A stretch of 64,000 nucleotides of DNA from positions 152,426-216,425 of the forward strand of contig NZ_CDBJ01000027.1 of assembly GCF_000820045.1 (NCBI RefSeq), read 5' to 3'. Of this stretch, positions 44,788 to 56,630 are shown piece by piece. The translations under genes and the position numbers were made by a program. Under the pieces are notes generated by a model. The model was not told where the DNA came from. It was given only the letters and a program-made list of their open reading frames with translations, and searched no databases. This DNA is from Aeromonas rivuli (lineage in GTDB: Bacteria; Pseudomonadota; Gammaproteobacteria; Enterobacterales; Aeromonadaceae). Within the stretch, counting starts at the first letter, position 1; each line of letters opens with the position of its first letter.

Positions 44788-44811
44788 AGCGTCTCAGGTC
44801 AGGGATCCGGC

Positions 44812-47031
<2,220 letters not shown>

Positions 47032-47056
47032 TTATTCACTCGACAGCGCCGGTCGC

Positions 47057-48202
47057 TTAGTCGCGACTGGCCTCGAAGGCAGCCAATTCGCGGCGATACC
47101 TGTCGATGGTCTCATCGCTGAGCGGGCTGCGCTCCATGTCGGTCAGCATGGCATCCAGGTCACTGGCCAACTGATCGGCGGCTTGCAGCAGGTGCTCGAA
47201 GGCAAAGGCCACGTTGCTGCGCAGGGGCAGTTGCATGAACAAGGAGACCCCAGGGGTATTGAACTGCTCCATCCGGTACGGATTGAAGGTGCCCGGTTTG
47301 ACCATGTTGATCATGGAGAACAGCACTTCCCCGTGGCCATCGAGCCCTTCGTGACGGTGGAAGATATCCATCTCGCCGAACTTGAATGCCAGGGATTGCA
47401 GGGAGGCCAACAAGGCAGCTCCTTGCAGCGCCTGACCGGGGCGAGCCATCAGGTTGATGACATAGACATCCTGCCAAATCTTTTCGACGGGAGCGCGATC
47501 GGGCTCCGGCTCGTCATACACAGGGGCATAAACCGGGGCCTGCACGGGGGCAGCACGCTCGACCCTGGGCTCGGCACGGGGTTGCACTCTCGCCTCCGCC
47601 CTGGGTGCAAACTGGGGCTCGTCAAACTGCGGCTCGGCATGCACTGGCGCCTGACGGGGTTCGGCGCGCGCGGTTTGTTCACCGAAGCTGAGGCCGCTGG
47701 TGTAGGCAGGCTCGGGCTGAGGCTCGTCGTCAAACGGCTGCAACGCGGGTTCGTGCTGGGGGCGAGAGCGATAGACTGGGGTGCGGCGATTCACCTGAGC
47801 GGGCTTGCGCACCGGCTCGGCGGCAACCGGCTCCTCGTAGATCTCCTCCTCCTCGTCCTCATAGACAGGGGCTGGGGCGACGGGACGGGCAACCGGTTTG
47901 CGCGGGGCTGGCGGCGGCAGTTCGTCTTCATCCTCATCATCGAGGTAGTCGTGGACAGGTGCAGCCTCAGGCTGCAGCTTGGGCTCGGCACGGCGGCCAG
48001 CACTGACCACGCGCACCTGGCCGATGCCGTCGCTATCGAAGGCATCGCTGTCACGACCCCGTGCTTTGGTGTCCATCCGGTTCAAGGGTTTCTCCTTGAT
48101 CGGGGACTGACGATTCTTCCTGTTGCTCCACAACCCGTGAATGAGCAATGCCGCTATGGCAATCCCGCCCAAGGCGACCAAGATGTAACGCAATTCCTGC
48201 AT
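47057..48202 (-). CDS. zipA: Cell division protein ZipA
   Basis: 381 residues. N-terminal membrane anchor (MQELRYILVALGGIAIAALL), a short charged segment, a long Pro/Glu/Ala-rich linker (about 85-240, with EDEEEEIYEEPVAAEPV), and a C-terminal FtsZ-binding domain (VYVINLMARPGQALQGAALL, FGEMDIFHRHEGLDGHGEVL, VFSMVNMVKPGTF-like FSMINMVKPGTFNPYRME). It tethers the FtsZ ring to the inner membrane. It lies 15 bases downstream of smc and 100 bases upstream of ligA, as in related genera. Confidence 0.95.
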   Translation of the reverse strand: MQELRYILVALGGIAIAALLIHGLWSNRKNRQSPIKEKPLNRMDTKARGRDSDAFDSDGIGQVRVVSAGRRAEPKLQPEAAPVHDYLDDEDEDELPPPAPRKPVARPVAPAPVYEDEEEEIYEEPVAAEPVRKPAQVNRRTPVYRSRPQHEPALQPFDDEPQPEPAYTSGLSFGEQTARAEPRQAPVHAEPQFDEPQFAPRAEARVQPRAEPRVERAAPVQAPVYAPVYDEPEPDRAPVEKIWQDVYVINLMARPGQALQGAALLASLQSLAFKFGEMDIFHRHEGLDGHGEVLFSMINMVKPGTFNPYRMEQFNTPGVSLFMQLPLRSNVAFAFEHLLQAADQLASDLDAMLTDMERSPLSDETIDRYRRELAAFEASRD

Positions 48203-48217
48203 TAGCTGCTTCTCTTT

Positions 48218-51200
48218 CTAGTTTTGCTCAGCCAAAGCGACGGCTTCACCGATGTCGACCGAGACAATGCGCGAGACACCAGGCTCTTGCATCGTTACGC
48301 CGATCAGTTGTTCAGCCATCTCCATGGAGACCTTGTTATGACTGATGTAAACGAACTGTACTGTGCTCGACATCTCTTTGACAAGAGAACAGAAGCGACC
48401 GACGTTCACTTCATCGAGCGGTGCATCCACCTCATCCAGCAAACAGAAAGGCGCTGGATTGAGTCTGAAGATGGCAAAAACCAGCGCAAGTGCGGTCAAG
48501 GCCTTCTCCCCCCCGGAAAGCAGGGCAATGGTAGCATTCTTCTTACCCGGAGGTCTTGCCATGATACTCACCCCGGCCTCTAAAAGATCGTCGGAGGTGA
48601 GCTCCAGCCAGGCGCTCCCGCCCCCAAACACCTTGGGGAACAGGGATTTTAAATCTTCATTGACCTTATCGAAAGTGTCACGGAAGCGTATTTGTGTCTC
48701 TTTATCAATTCTTTTAATGGCTTGGCCCAGGGTTTCCAAGGCTTGCTCGAGATCCTGGCACTGATTTTCCAGGTAGCTGGCCCGGGTTTGCGCCTCCTCG
48801 TATTCCGCCAGCGCCGCCAGGTTGATGGCGCCAAGCGCCTCCACCTGGCTCTCTAGGGTCTGGATCTCCTGGCGCAGGGCGGTGCGATTGGCGGCGATCA
48901 GCACCGCCTGATCGAGATCGATCAGCCGTACCCCCAACTCCTCGAACTGCTCATGCAGCCCCTGACGACGGGTCAGGTTGCGCTCACGCTCGAGGCGCAG
49001 CTGGGCCAGCTGCTCTTGCAGTGTCACCAGCACGTTGCGATCCGATGCCCGGGTCAGCTCCAGCTCGGCCAGCCCCTTATCAAGCTCGGCGATACGTTGA
49101 TGGCAGGCCAGTTGCGCCGTCTCCAGGGTGCGCTGCTCATGGAGCAGGGGCGACAGATCCTGACCCGATGCGAGCTCAGGCGCCTTGAGCTGCGCCAGCT
49201 CCAACCCGAGCCGGGCCAGCTCTTGTTCTCGCAAGGCGATGATCTGATCCCGGTTCTGTTGCGCCAACTGCAAGCGCTGGCTGCTCGCCAGTTGCTGCTC
49301 GCGGCGCACCCGTGCCGCCTCCAGCTCTTGCTCGGCTCGCCGCCCCTGCTCCTGTGCCAGTTGCAGCGCCTCACGCTCAGCCTCTCCTTGCGCCAGATGT
49401 TCCTGCAACTGGGCATCAATCAGCTCACACTCCTGGGCAAGCGCCTCGCTGCGGCTGGACTCGGAGGCCTGCTCGGCGTCGAGGCGGCGCAGATCCTCAC
49501 CCAGCTGGCCCAACCGCAACAACCGCTCCTGGCGCTGACCCTGTTGCTGACTCCAGGCCTCACGCTGCCGCTGCCATCTCAGCTCCTGCTCGCCGAGCGC
49601 CCGGCCATGTGCCTCATAGGACTCTTTTTGCTCTACCCATAGCCGATCGGCCTCTTGCAGGGCGCTGACTAACTGCTGCCGCTCGCCGTCGGCCTGGCTG
49701 CGTTCCTGACGCAACCGCTCACGCTCCCCTTGCAGGGCCAGGGGACCCAGGGCGCCATCCTGACCCAAATCGGCCCAGTTGCGCCCGAGCCAGTCGCCCG
49801 CGGGGGTGAGCACAGACTCCGCCGCCGCCAGCTGTGTCTGTTGTTGACGGGCCGCCGTCAAATCCGCCGCCAGCCAGATGCCATTGAGAAAAGCCGGGAT
49901 ATGCGGCCCCGTCACTTCGGCCCCGAGCGTGCCGGGCAGAGCGGGTTCCGCCGGGCCTATCCAGAGCCCTGCATGGCCCTCGGGGCAGATGTCGGCGGCG
50001 TTGGCCGTGATCCAGCGACCCAGCACCTTGTCCAGGGCCTGGGCCCAGACGGGCGACACTTGCAAACCATCGGCCAGTTTGTCGCCACCCAGTTGCGGGC
50101 CCAGGATCTGATCCAGGGTGGTGAGCCGGGCATCGAACTCGCGCAGCAGACTGGTCTGCTGATGCAGTCGTTCATTGAGCCCCTGATGATGAGCCGCGCC
50201 CCCACGGGCTAATTCGGCCAGCTCCCCGTTCTTGGCACACATCAGCTCGAGCTCGCGGCTCAGAGCCTCCAGTGCCGGTTGCAAGTCCGGCTGGCCGGCC
50301 AGGGGATCCCCTTGCTCCTCTTCGAGCTTGAGGCGAGCGAGCCGGGTCTTGGCCTGCAGCTCCTGCAGACCATGTTGCTGGGTGCGCGTCTGGTTGAGGT
50401 TTGATTGCAACTGAGCCAGCTGCTGCTGCCACTGTTGTTGCCGCGATCTCGCCCCTTCCAGAGCCTCGCTTGCCGCCACGCGTCGCCCTTGTTGATCCTC
50501 AAGCAACTGCTCACATTGCTCGAGGCGGGCCTCCTCCTGCTCGGCGGTCAGCGCCTGGCTGGCCTGCTCGGTCAAGAGTGCGGCCAACTGCCCCTTGAGC
50601 CCCTCGATGCGCTCGGTCAGCGCAATGCTGCGCGTCTGCCAGTCGCGGCCCAGCTCATCGTGATGGAGCTGTTGCTGCTCGAGGCGAGCGATGGCCTGCC
50701 CGCCGAGGAAGAGCTGCTGCTGGCGCGCCGTCTGCTCGGCCTGGGCCTCCTGACGTGCCACCGACAGGCGGATATGGTGACTGTCATCCTGACTGCGCTT
50801 GGCATCGAGGGCGGCAATAGCCAAGTCCACCTTGGCCAGCTCCTCCTTGGCCTGGGCCAAGCGAGTCTCCAGCGCCCACAGCTCGGAGCCAATCAACTCG
50901 GCACGGGCGGCACGGCTGCGCCCCTTGAGCTGGCTGTAACGTTCGGCGGTCTGAGCCTGGGTTCGTAAATGATCGAGCCGGGAGCCGAGCTCACTGCGAA
51001 TGTCGCCGAGCCGCTCCAGGTTCTCCTGGGTGTGACGAATGCGCAGCTCCGTCTCCCGACGGCGCTCCTTGTAGCGAGAGACCCCCGCAGCCTCCTCCAT
51101 GAACAGCTTGAGATCCGCCGGGCGCGACTCCACCAGGCGGCTGACGGTGCCCTGCTCTATGATGGCGTAGCTGCGCGGGCCCAGCCCCGTGCCGAGGAAG

Positions 51201-51589
51201 AGATCGGTGACATCCTTGCGCCGGCACTTCTGGCCATTGATTTCGTAATGGTTGCTGCCATCTCGCAGCACCTCGCGGCGCACCGAGATCTCGCTGAAAC
51301 GGCCAAACTCGCCGGGCACGCGATTGTGGGGATTGTCGAATACCAGTTCGACCGAGGCGCGGCCATGGGCACTGCGATTGAGGGAGCCATTGAAGATGAC
51401 GTCTGTCATGTTTTCGCCGCGCAGGTGGCGGGCCGAACTCTCCCCCAGCACCCAGCGCACCGCATCGATGACATTGGATTTGCCGCAACCGTTCGGACCC
51501 ACTATGGCGGTCATGTCGGCACTGAGCACTATCTTGGTCGGCTCGACGAACGACTTGAAACCGGCGAGCTTGATCAATTTCAGACGCAT
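48218..51589 (-). CDS. smc: Chromosome segregation protein SMC
   Basis: 1123 residues. Head domain at the N-terminus with Walker A GPNGCGKSNVIDAVRWVLGE (residues 31-38), long coiled coils around a hinge (about 480-630), and the C-terminal head with signature LLSGGEKALTALALVFAIF and Walker B PFCLLDEVDAPLDEVN. It is SMC-family, not MukB. It organises and segregates the chromosome; the scpAB partners are not in this window. Divergent from cysZ. Confidence 0.94.
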   Translation of the reverse strand: MRLKLIKLAGFKSFVEPTKIVLSADMTAIVGPNGCGKSNVIDAVRWVLGESSARHLRGENMTDVIFNGSLNRSAHGRASVELVFDNPHNRVPGEFGRFSEISVRREVLRDGSNHYEINGQKCRRKDVTDLFLGTGLGPRSYAIIEQGTVSRLVESRPADLKLFMEEAAGVSRYKERRRETELRIRHTQENLERLGDIRSELGSRLDHLRTQAQTAERYSQLKGRSRAARAELIGSELWALETRLAQAKEELAKVDLAIAALDAKRSQDDSHHIRLSVARQEAQAEQTARQQQLFLGGQAIARLEQQQLHHDELGRDWQTRSIALTERIEGLKGQLAALLTEQASQALTAEQEEARLEQCEQLLEDQQGRRVAASEALEGARSRQQQWQQQLAQLQSNLNQTRTQQHGLQELQAKTRLARLKLEEEQGDPLAGQPDLQPALEALSRELELMCAKNGELAELARGGAAHHQGLNERLHQQTSLLREFDARLTTLDQILGPQLGGDKLADGLQVSPVWAQALDKVLGRWITANAADICPEGHAGLWIGPAEPALPGTLGAEVTGPHIPAFLNGIWLAADLTAARQQQTQLAAAESVLTPAGDWLGRNWADLGQDGALGPLALQGERERLRQERSQADGERQQLVSALQEADRLWVEQKESYEAHGRALGEQELRWQRQREAWSQQQGQRQERLLRLGQLGEDLRRLDAEQASESSRSEALAQECELIDAQLQEHLAQGEAEREALQLAQEQGRRAEQELEAARVRREQQLASSQRLQLAQQNRDQIIALREQELARLGLELAQLKAPELASGQDLSPLLHEQRTLETAQLACHQRIAELDKGLAELELTRASDRNVLVTLQEQLAQLRLERERNLTRRQGLHEQFEELGVRLIDLDQAVLIAANRTALRQEIQTLESQVEALGAINLAALAEYEEAQTRASYLENQCQDLEQALETLGQAIKRIDKETQIRFRDTFDKVNEDLKSLFPKVFGGGSAWLELTSDDLLEAGVSIMARPPGKKNATIALLSGGEKALTALALVFAIFRLNPAPFCLLDEVDAPLDEVNVGRFCSLVKEMSSTVQFVYISHNKVSMEMAEQLIGVTMQEPGVSRIVSVDIGEAVALAEQN

Positions 51590-51696
51590 GTAGGCCTATA
51601 TCCGGGCTAAATAGTGGGGCGGCGGGTCGATGACTTTACCAAATCAATGGCTTGTTTGTAATATGCAGGCTGTTCCCTGTCATGGATGGAGCTCAG

Positions 51697-52461
51697 ATGA
51701 GCCAATCACGCCCCTTAGTCAAAGACTCTATCAGCGGTGCAGACTACTTCCTGCGCGGTTTCTCACTGATCCGCCAACCGGGTATCCGCACCTTCGTGCT
51801 GATCCCGCTGCTGGTCAACTTCCTGCTGTTCTCCGGCGCCTTCTACGCCCTGTTGCTGCAACTCGATGGCCTGTTCGCCTGGCTGCACCAGCAGATCCCC
51901 TCCTGGCTATCCTGGCTCGACTACCTGCTCTGGCCCATCGCACTGCTGACCATACTGGTGGTCTTCTCCTTCCTGTTCAGCTCCCTGGCAAACTGGGTGG
52001 CGGCCCCCTTCAATGGCCTGCTGGCCGAGAAGGTGGAACAACACCTCACCGGCCAACCCAGCGCCGAAACCGGCATGCTCGACATAGTCCGGGATGTGCC
52101 TCGGATATTCGGGCGCGAATGGACCAAGCTGAAATACTATCTGCCCAAGGCGATTGGCTGCCTGATCCTGTTCCTGATCCCCGTGGTGGGCCAAACCCTG
52201 GCTCCCCTGATCTGGTTCCTGTTCAGTGCCTGGATGATGGCCATCCAGTATGTGGACTACCCGTTTGACAACCACAAGATCGACTTCGTCACCATGCGCG
52301 ACGCCCTCAAACAGCGTCGGGGCAAGTGCCTGAGTTTCGGCGCCCTGGTGACCCTCTTCTCCGCCATTCCCGTGGTGAACCTGTTCGTGATGCCGGTGGC
52401 CATCTGTGGTGCCACCGCCATGTGGGTAGATCAGTACCGGGATGAGCAGATCAAAAAGTAA
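51697..52461 (+). CDS. cysZ: Sulfate transporter CysZ
   Basis: 254 residues (E. coli 253). Hydrophobic segments and GADYFLRGFSLIRQPGIRTF, LLVNFLLFSGAFYALLLQLD and the VDYPFDNHKIDF and CLSFGALVTLFSAIPVVNLF motifs match CysZ. It brings sulfate into the cell for cysteine synthesis. ATG 51697 has GGAG six bases upstream. Divergent from smc; the cysZ-zipA-ligA neighbourhood is shared with E. coli. Confidence 0.93.
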   Translation: MSQSRPLVKDSISGADYFLRGFSLIRQPGIRTFVLIPLLVNFLLFSGAFYALLLQLDGLFAWLHQQIPSWLSWLDYLLWPIALLTILVVFSFLFSSLANWVAAPFNGLLAEKVEQHLTGQPSAETGMLDIVRDVPRIFGREWTKLKYYLPKAIGCLILFLIPVVGQTLAPLIWFLFSAWMMAIQYVDYPFDNHKIDFVTMRDALKQRRGKCLSFGALVTLFSAIPVVNLFVMPVAICGATAMWVDQYRDEQIKK

Positions 52462-52480
52462 CGAGATTGTTTCATAAGAA

Positions 52481-52506
52481 AAAGAGGGGGAAACAGCCCC
52501 CTTTCA
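52481..52506 (+). terminator. cysZ terminator
   Basis: AAAGAGGGGG, loop AAACAG, CCCCCTTTC, about 20 bases past the cysZ stop. Confidence 0.75.
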
Positions 52507-52595
52507 TTACTTAATCTAATGTGAATATGAGAGTACTTGTAGGGCCAATGCAGGCTTGTTAGGATGCGGGCCTTTCTCGAACCCGGGTATTTCTC

Positions 52596-53210
52596 ATGTT
52601 ACATGCACTCTTCTTGCTCGGCCTGGTCGCCGAAGGGATGACGGGCGCGCTGGCGGCGGGCCGGCGGCGAATGGACTTGTTTGGCGTCGTTATCATCGCG
52701 TCGGCGACGGCCATCGGCGGCGGTACCATCAGAGACGTGCTGCTGGGACACTATCCCCTGCTCTGGGTCGAGCATCCCCTCTACGTGGTGCTGGTCGCTG
52801 GCGCCGCCCTGGTCACTGTCATCTGCGCGCCCCTGATGCGCTACCTTGGCAAGCTGTTCATGGCCCTCGATGCCCTGGGCTTGGTGGTCTTCTCCATCTT
52901 CGGCGCATCCCGCGCCCTGGAGATGGGCCATGGCGCCGGCATTGCCTGCATCATGGCCGTGGTGACCGGGGTATTTGGCGGTGTGCTGCGCGATCTGCTG
53001 TGCCAGCGTATCCCGCTGGTGTTTCGCCGCGAGCTCTACGCCGGTGTCTCCCTCATCACAGCCGGGCTCTATTGCCTGGCGCTCGATCAGGGGCTGCCCA
53101 GTGATTGGGCGGCATTCGGCGCCATTGGTATTGGCTTCGTGCTGCGGCTGCTCGCGATACGCTTCAAGTGGGGACTGCCCACCTTCAACTACCAATATGC
53201 TTCCCACTAA
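52596..53210 (+). CDS. YadS-like TRIC family channel
   Basis: 204 residues with seven hydrophobic segments in two repeats, each with the Gly/Arg motif typical of trimeric intracellular cation channels: ASATAIGGGTIRDVLLGHYP and AVVTGVFGGVLRDLLCQRIP. UPF0126/YadS family; bacterial members conduct cations or glycine in some species. The function here is not known. Single gene with a strong terminator. Confidence 0.87.
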   Translation: MLHALFLLGLVAEGMTGALAAGRRRMDLFGVVIIASATAIGGGTIRDVLLGHYPLLWVEHPLYVVLVAGAALVTVICAPLMRYLGKLFMALDALGLVVFSIFGASRALEMGHGAGIACIMAVVTGVFGGVLRDLLCQRIPLVFRRELYAGVSLITAGLYCLALDQGLPSDWAAFGAIGIGFVLRLLAIRFKWGLPTFNYQYASH

Positions 53211-53246
53211 GCGACACATGCCTGGCTGATCTGCTGAAAAGCGGGT

Positions 53247-53278
53247 AACAAAAAAGCGCCGTTTGGCGCTTTTTTGTT
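53247..53278. terminator. Bidirectional terminator
   Basis: AACAAAAAAGCGCC, loop GTTT, GGCGCTTTTTTGTT between the YadS-like gene and the small lipoprotein gene. Confidence 0.92.
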
Positions 53279-53286
53279 GAGGGAAG

Positions 53287-53538
53287 CTATTTGATCCCTT
53301 CGGAACTGAAGAAGGTCGCCTTGTCGGCAATAAAACGGATCTTGATGTTCTGTTGCTTGTCACCCCAGATGCAGCTGGTCGTGCCCAGGGCATCATCGCA
53401 ACTGTCCGCCTTGCCGAGGATCGCACTCGCCTCGCTGTAGCTGATCCCCATCTTGAGCTTGTCGTAGTTATCACGGTTTATCTTGCCGCAACCTGTCAAT
53501 ACCAGGGCCACCATGGCACCTATCAGGATCTGCTTCAT
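53287..53538 (-). CDS. Small DUF3862-like lipoprotein
   Basis: 83 residues. Lipoprotein signal MKQILIGAMVALVLTGC; mature part with KINRDNYDKLKMGISYSEAS, AILGKADSCDDALGTTSCIW (two Cys, likely a disulfide) and IKIRFIADKATFFSSEGI. This is the BamE/SmpA-like fold used by DUF3862. Function unknown. GAGGAG precedes ATG 53538. Monocistronic. Confidence 0.8.
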   Translation of the reverse strand: MKQILIGAMVALVLTGCGKINRDNYDKLKMGISYSEASAILGKADSCDDALGTTSCIWGDKQQNIKIRFIADKATFFSSEGIK

Positions 53539-53613
53539 CTTTTTCTCCTCTGTATGAGGCACCAAGCCTAGCAGCTCCCCCTTGCCCCTGTCAGCCAATG
53601 AGACCGAATGGGT

Positions 53614-54159
53614 CTACCAACTGCGCACCGGCCCCGTATCCAGGTGAACAAAATTGTCGCTGGGGTAATAACCCACGCCACCCACCTTGAGCTGCAGCGC
53701 CGCTTTGCGCAAATGGGCAAGCTGCACCCCCTGCAGGCGCACATCGACCGCCTGGCCGAGTACATGGTAGCTGTGTTTCGCCACGCCCTTGCTGCGCCTG
53801 TGTTTGGCATTATTGGTGGCCGGGGAGCGGTAACCCGAGATAAGCTGGATTTCACCATGATGGCCGAGGCGCTGTTGCAGCAAATAGAGCTGATCAAACA
53901 GCTTGCGGTCTATGTTGAACACCTCATCGCGCCTGTAGTCACGCAGCAGATGATTGAGTTCGGCCAGGCCGTCCGGCAGATAGCGCCCCTTCTCCCAGTA
54001 ACTGGCCTTGACCCGCTCGCCGGTGTTGAGGTTGAAAACACTCAAGTCGCGACTGTTGGTGCTGCGGCTCGCCTGGGCGGGAAAAGAGAGCAAACTGGCT
54101 CCCATCACACAACCAGCCCCCAGTAGCAGGCGGCGTCGGCTTATCTCTTTGTCGAGCAT
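53614..54159 (-). CDS. mepK: Murein endopeptidase MepK (YcbK, DUF882)
   Basis: 181 residues. A twin-arginine signal (KEISRRRLLLGAGCVMGASL) leads into a peptidase M15-like zinc domain with QLISGYRSPATNNAKHRRSK, SYHVLGQAVDVRLQGVQL (His and Asp ligands) and a terminal FVHLDTGPVR (His). In E. coli MepK cleaves 3-3 cross-links made by LD-transpeptidases. It follows ldtD by about 130 bases in the same direction, as in E. coli. Confidence 0.9.
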   Translation of the reverse strand: MLDKEISRRRLLLGAGCVMGASLLSFPAQASRSTNSRDLSVFNLNTGERVKASYWEKGRYLPDGLAELNHLLRDYRRDEVFNIDRKLFDQLYLLQQRLGHHGEIQLISGYRSPATNNAKHRRSKGVAKHSYHVLGQAVDVRLQGVQLAHLRKAALQLKVGGVGYYPSDNFVHLDTGPVRSW

Positions 54160-54251
54160 GTCGGCTCCGTCTGAATGTGAATAAAAGCAAGGCAACCGCT
54201 CGAACTTAACCGCCGCCTTCCTTTTCTGTCAAACCCTAATCCGCCAACAAA

Positions 54252-54273
54252 AAGCCCGGCCGAAGCCGGACTT
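54252..54273 (-). terminator. Hairpin between ldtD and mepK
   Basis: AAGCCCGGC, loop CGAA, GCCGGACTT followed on the minus strand by a TTTTT run, just past the ldtD stop. Suggests that mepK may have its own promoter. Confidence 0.75.
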
Positions 54274-54291
54274 ATCAGACTGTGCTCGGGA

Positions 54292-55776
54292 TCACAGGGC
54301 ACGACTCTGATAGCTGACCCGATCAAATCCATAGATGTCGCTGCGCAGTTGCTGACGACCCTGCTCATCGAGCCAACTGCTCCAGTAGACGGTGAATACC
54401 GGCGTTGGCGTGCTGAGCGGCAGCCACTTGGTCTTGTCTTCTTTGAGCAGACTGGCCACCTTGTCGGGTTGATAGCGGGAGTCGGCGAGCAGCAATTCGG
54501 CCAGATCGTCTGCATGTTCGACCCGGATACAACCAGAGCTGAAGGCCCGCGCCCCCTGTTCAAACAGCCCCTTGCTCGGGGTTGAATGCAGATAGATGGC
54601 ATCGTTGTTGGGCAGATAGAATTTGTAACGGCCCAGGGCATTGTGATCCCCCGGCTTTTGCCGCAGTCGATAAGGGAACCCCTCGGCCAGGGCCTGATGC
54701 CACTGCTCCTCGGTGAGGTGCTGCGGATTGCCGGCACTGTCGGTCACCTCGAACTGCTCGCGGGCCAAATAGCCCGGATCGCGACTCAGTTTGGGTAGTA
54801 TGTCCTTGCTCAGGATGGATCTGGGCACATGCCAAGCCGGATTGAGCACCACGGAGCGGATCTCGCTGGCGAGGATCGGGGTCTCCCGCTCCTCCTTGCC
54901 GACGATGACCCGACTGGTAAAGACCTCACCGCCCCCCTGCACCACGCTCAGGCGATAGTCGGGAATATTGACCAGCACATAACGGCTGCCGACCAGATGA
55001 TCCACCAGATCCCGGCGCCAGAGATTACGCAGCAGTAAACTGGCGCGTACCACAGGCCCGGTATTGAGCCAGGCCAGGGTGCGGCGGCCTATGATGCCGT
55101 CGGCAGTCAGACCATGACGACGCTGGAACAGCTTGATGGCCTCTTCAGTCTCGGCGTCATAGATTTCATCCTGATGGGCGGGGGCCACATCGCCAAGTTC
55201 ATTGAGCATGGCGCGGATCTGGCCAAGCTCGGGGGATGGTTCGCCGCTGCGCAGAGTTGGCATGGCCAGGGTGGGCCAGGTGGTGGCCATGGGCAGCGCC
55301 AGCAGCTTGTGCACCTTGGCACGCACCGCCTCATATTCGGCGACCTGGGGGCGCAGATCCCGCACCTGATCGAGCAGATCGCCGCTCTCTGTCGCCGGCT
55401 CCGGCGACAAGGAGAGATCCAGCTTCTGGGTCTTCAGCTGCTCGCGAGAGACCAGATCCATGGCGCGCCACTGTTGCTGAAAACGGGCCAACTTGCTGAA
55501 CGCCTCGTCATAGAGCGGCCCCCGCCCCTGCTCGGGCATCGCCTTGAGCCGCCGCCACACAGCTTGGAATTCAGGGTGCAACTGGGCCAACGCAGCCTCT
55601 TGCAACTGCAGCTCCAGCTCTTTTCTTGCCTGCTCTGATCTACTGTCCCTGTACCATTCATGGGTGCCGATCGCAGTACTCACCACCACGGGGGTCTCGC
55701 TGGCCTGTGCCTGCCCCAGCGGCAAACAGCCCAGCCACATCAGGTTTGCCAATGCCAGCCAATACTTCTTTCCCAT
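54292..55776 (-). CDS. ldtD: L,D-transpeptidase LdtD (YcbB type)
   Basis: 494 residues; E. coli LdtD is longer (615). Signal peptide (MGKKYWLALANLMWLGCLPL), a peptidoglycan-binding domain (YDAETEEAIKLFQRRHGLTA, DGIIGRRTLAWLN) and the YkuD catalytic domain with the active-site His and Cys: YLHSTPSKGLFEQGARAFSS and then SGCIRVEHADDLAEL. It makes 3-3 murein cross-links in the periplasm. The reduced length comes mostly from the N-terminal region. Confidence 0.92.
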   Translation of the reverse strand: MGKKYWLALANLMWLGCLPLGQAQASETPVVVSTAIGTHEWYRDSRSEQARKELELQLQEAALAQLHPEFQAVWRRLKAMPEQGRGPLYDEAFSKLARFQQQWRAMDLVSREQLKTQKLDLSLSPEPATESGDLLDQVRDLRPQVAEYEAVRAKVHKLLALPMATTWPTLAMPTLRSGEPSPELGQIRAMLNELGDVAPAHQDEIYDAETEEAIKLFQRRHGLTADGIIGRRTLAWLNTGPVVRASLLLRNLWRRDLVDHLVGSRYVLVNIPDYRLSVVQGGGEVFTSRVIVGKEERETPILASEIRSVVLNPAWHVPRSILSKDILPKLSRDPGYLAREQFEVTDSAGNPQHLTEEQWHQALAEGFPYRLRQKPGDHNALGRYKFYLPNNDAIYLHSTPSKGLFEQGARAFSSGCIRVEHADDLAELLLADSRYQPDKVASLLKEDKTKWLPLSTPTPVFTVYWSSWLDEQGRQQLRSDIYGFDRVSYQSRAL

Positions 55777-55862
55777 GTGAACCTCAATTAGATCCGAACA
55801 TTGCCATCCAAGTCACAGCGACCCTCTCACCGGCCCATGATGCGACAATAAGTACAAGCTGA

Positions 55863-56630
55863 CTAGGGTGTCTGTGTGTAGCGTTGCCAAATCCGCGCAT
55901 ACTGGCCGGACTGGCGCAACTGTACCAAGGCAAGATTGACGCGCGTCACCAGCGTGGGAGAGACACTCTGCTTGCTGAACATGAAGAAGGTGGGCAGGCG
56001 AGCGGCAGGCTGCTCTGCCATCACCACCTGTTGCCCAAGTCCGGCATCCATGAGCCCCTGATGGGTCGCCAGCCTGTCCCCGAGAAAGCCATCGATGCGC
56101 CCCAGCAGCAGCTTATGATAATTCTGGCTCTCTCTGGGCACGGCACTCACCTGATGTGGGTGACGGGCAAGCAGGGCTATCAGCTCATCCCCATAGAAAT
56201 AGCCCCGGGTCACCCCCAATCGCTGGCCCTGTCCCAGCCAGCTGGCAAGGCTGTTACCCTGCCCCGTGGCCCCGCCTCCCCTCACTAGCCAGAGCCCGGT
56301 TTCCCCGGGGTTATAGGCATCGGAGAAGAGCCCATAGGTGGCACGCTCTTCATTGATGAAGGCTTCCATGGCGATGTCTATTTCCCCAAGCTCCACCCCC
56401 TGCAGCACCCGCTTCCATGGTCGCTCGACATAGGTCAGCTGGCAGGGGATCTGTGCCATCACGGCTTCCAGCACTTCGATGGTAAAGCCCCGCATCTGAC
56501 CACCATCATCACGGCTGTGATAGGGCGGCCACTCGTCGTAGCCGACCCGCAACGGGTGCGGGCAGGGGCTCGCCGCCCACAGGGCTGGCGAGAGCAAACA
56601 GGCAATCAAGGGGAGCAGCAAACGGGTCAT
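55863..56630 (-). CDS. Orphan periplasmic solute-binding protein (SBP_bac_3 type)
   Basis: 255 residues with a signal peptide (MTRLLLPLIACLLSPALWAA). The domain starts CPHPLRVGYDEWPPYHSRDD, and YVERPWKRVLQGVELGEIDI with AMEAFINEERATYGLFSDAY is the polar-amino-acid binding protein pattern. No permease or ATPase genes adjoin it, so it may feed a distant transporter or act as a sensor. AAGGATTGCCC precedes ATG 56630. Confidence 0.8.
   Translation of the reverse strand: MTRLLLPLIACLLSPALWAASPCPHPLRVGYDEWPPYHSRDDGGQMRGFTIEVLEAVMAQIPCQLTYVERPWKRVLQGVELGEIDIAMEAFINEERATYGLFSDAYNPGETGLWLVRGGGATGQGNSLASWLGQGQRLGVTRGYFYGDELIALLARHPHQVSAVPRESQNYHKLLLGRIDGFLGDRLATHQGLMDAGLGQQVVMAEQPAARLPTFFMFSKQSVSPTLVTRVNLALVQLRQSGQYARIWQRYTQTP

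Larger units (their letters stand above)
44228..44811. other. Intergenic region upstream of nrdD
   Basis: About 585 bases between nrdD and ligA. It holds the NrdR-like boxes, a perfect 14-bp hairpin at 44514-44544 and the ligA terminator. No credible gene: the open frame at 44557-44757 has no ribosome site or recognisable product. Confidence 0.6.
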
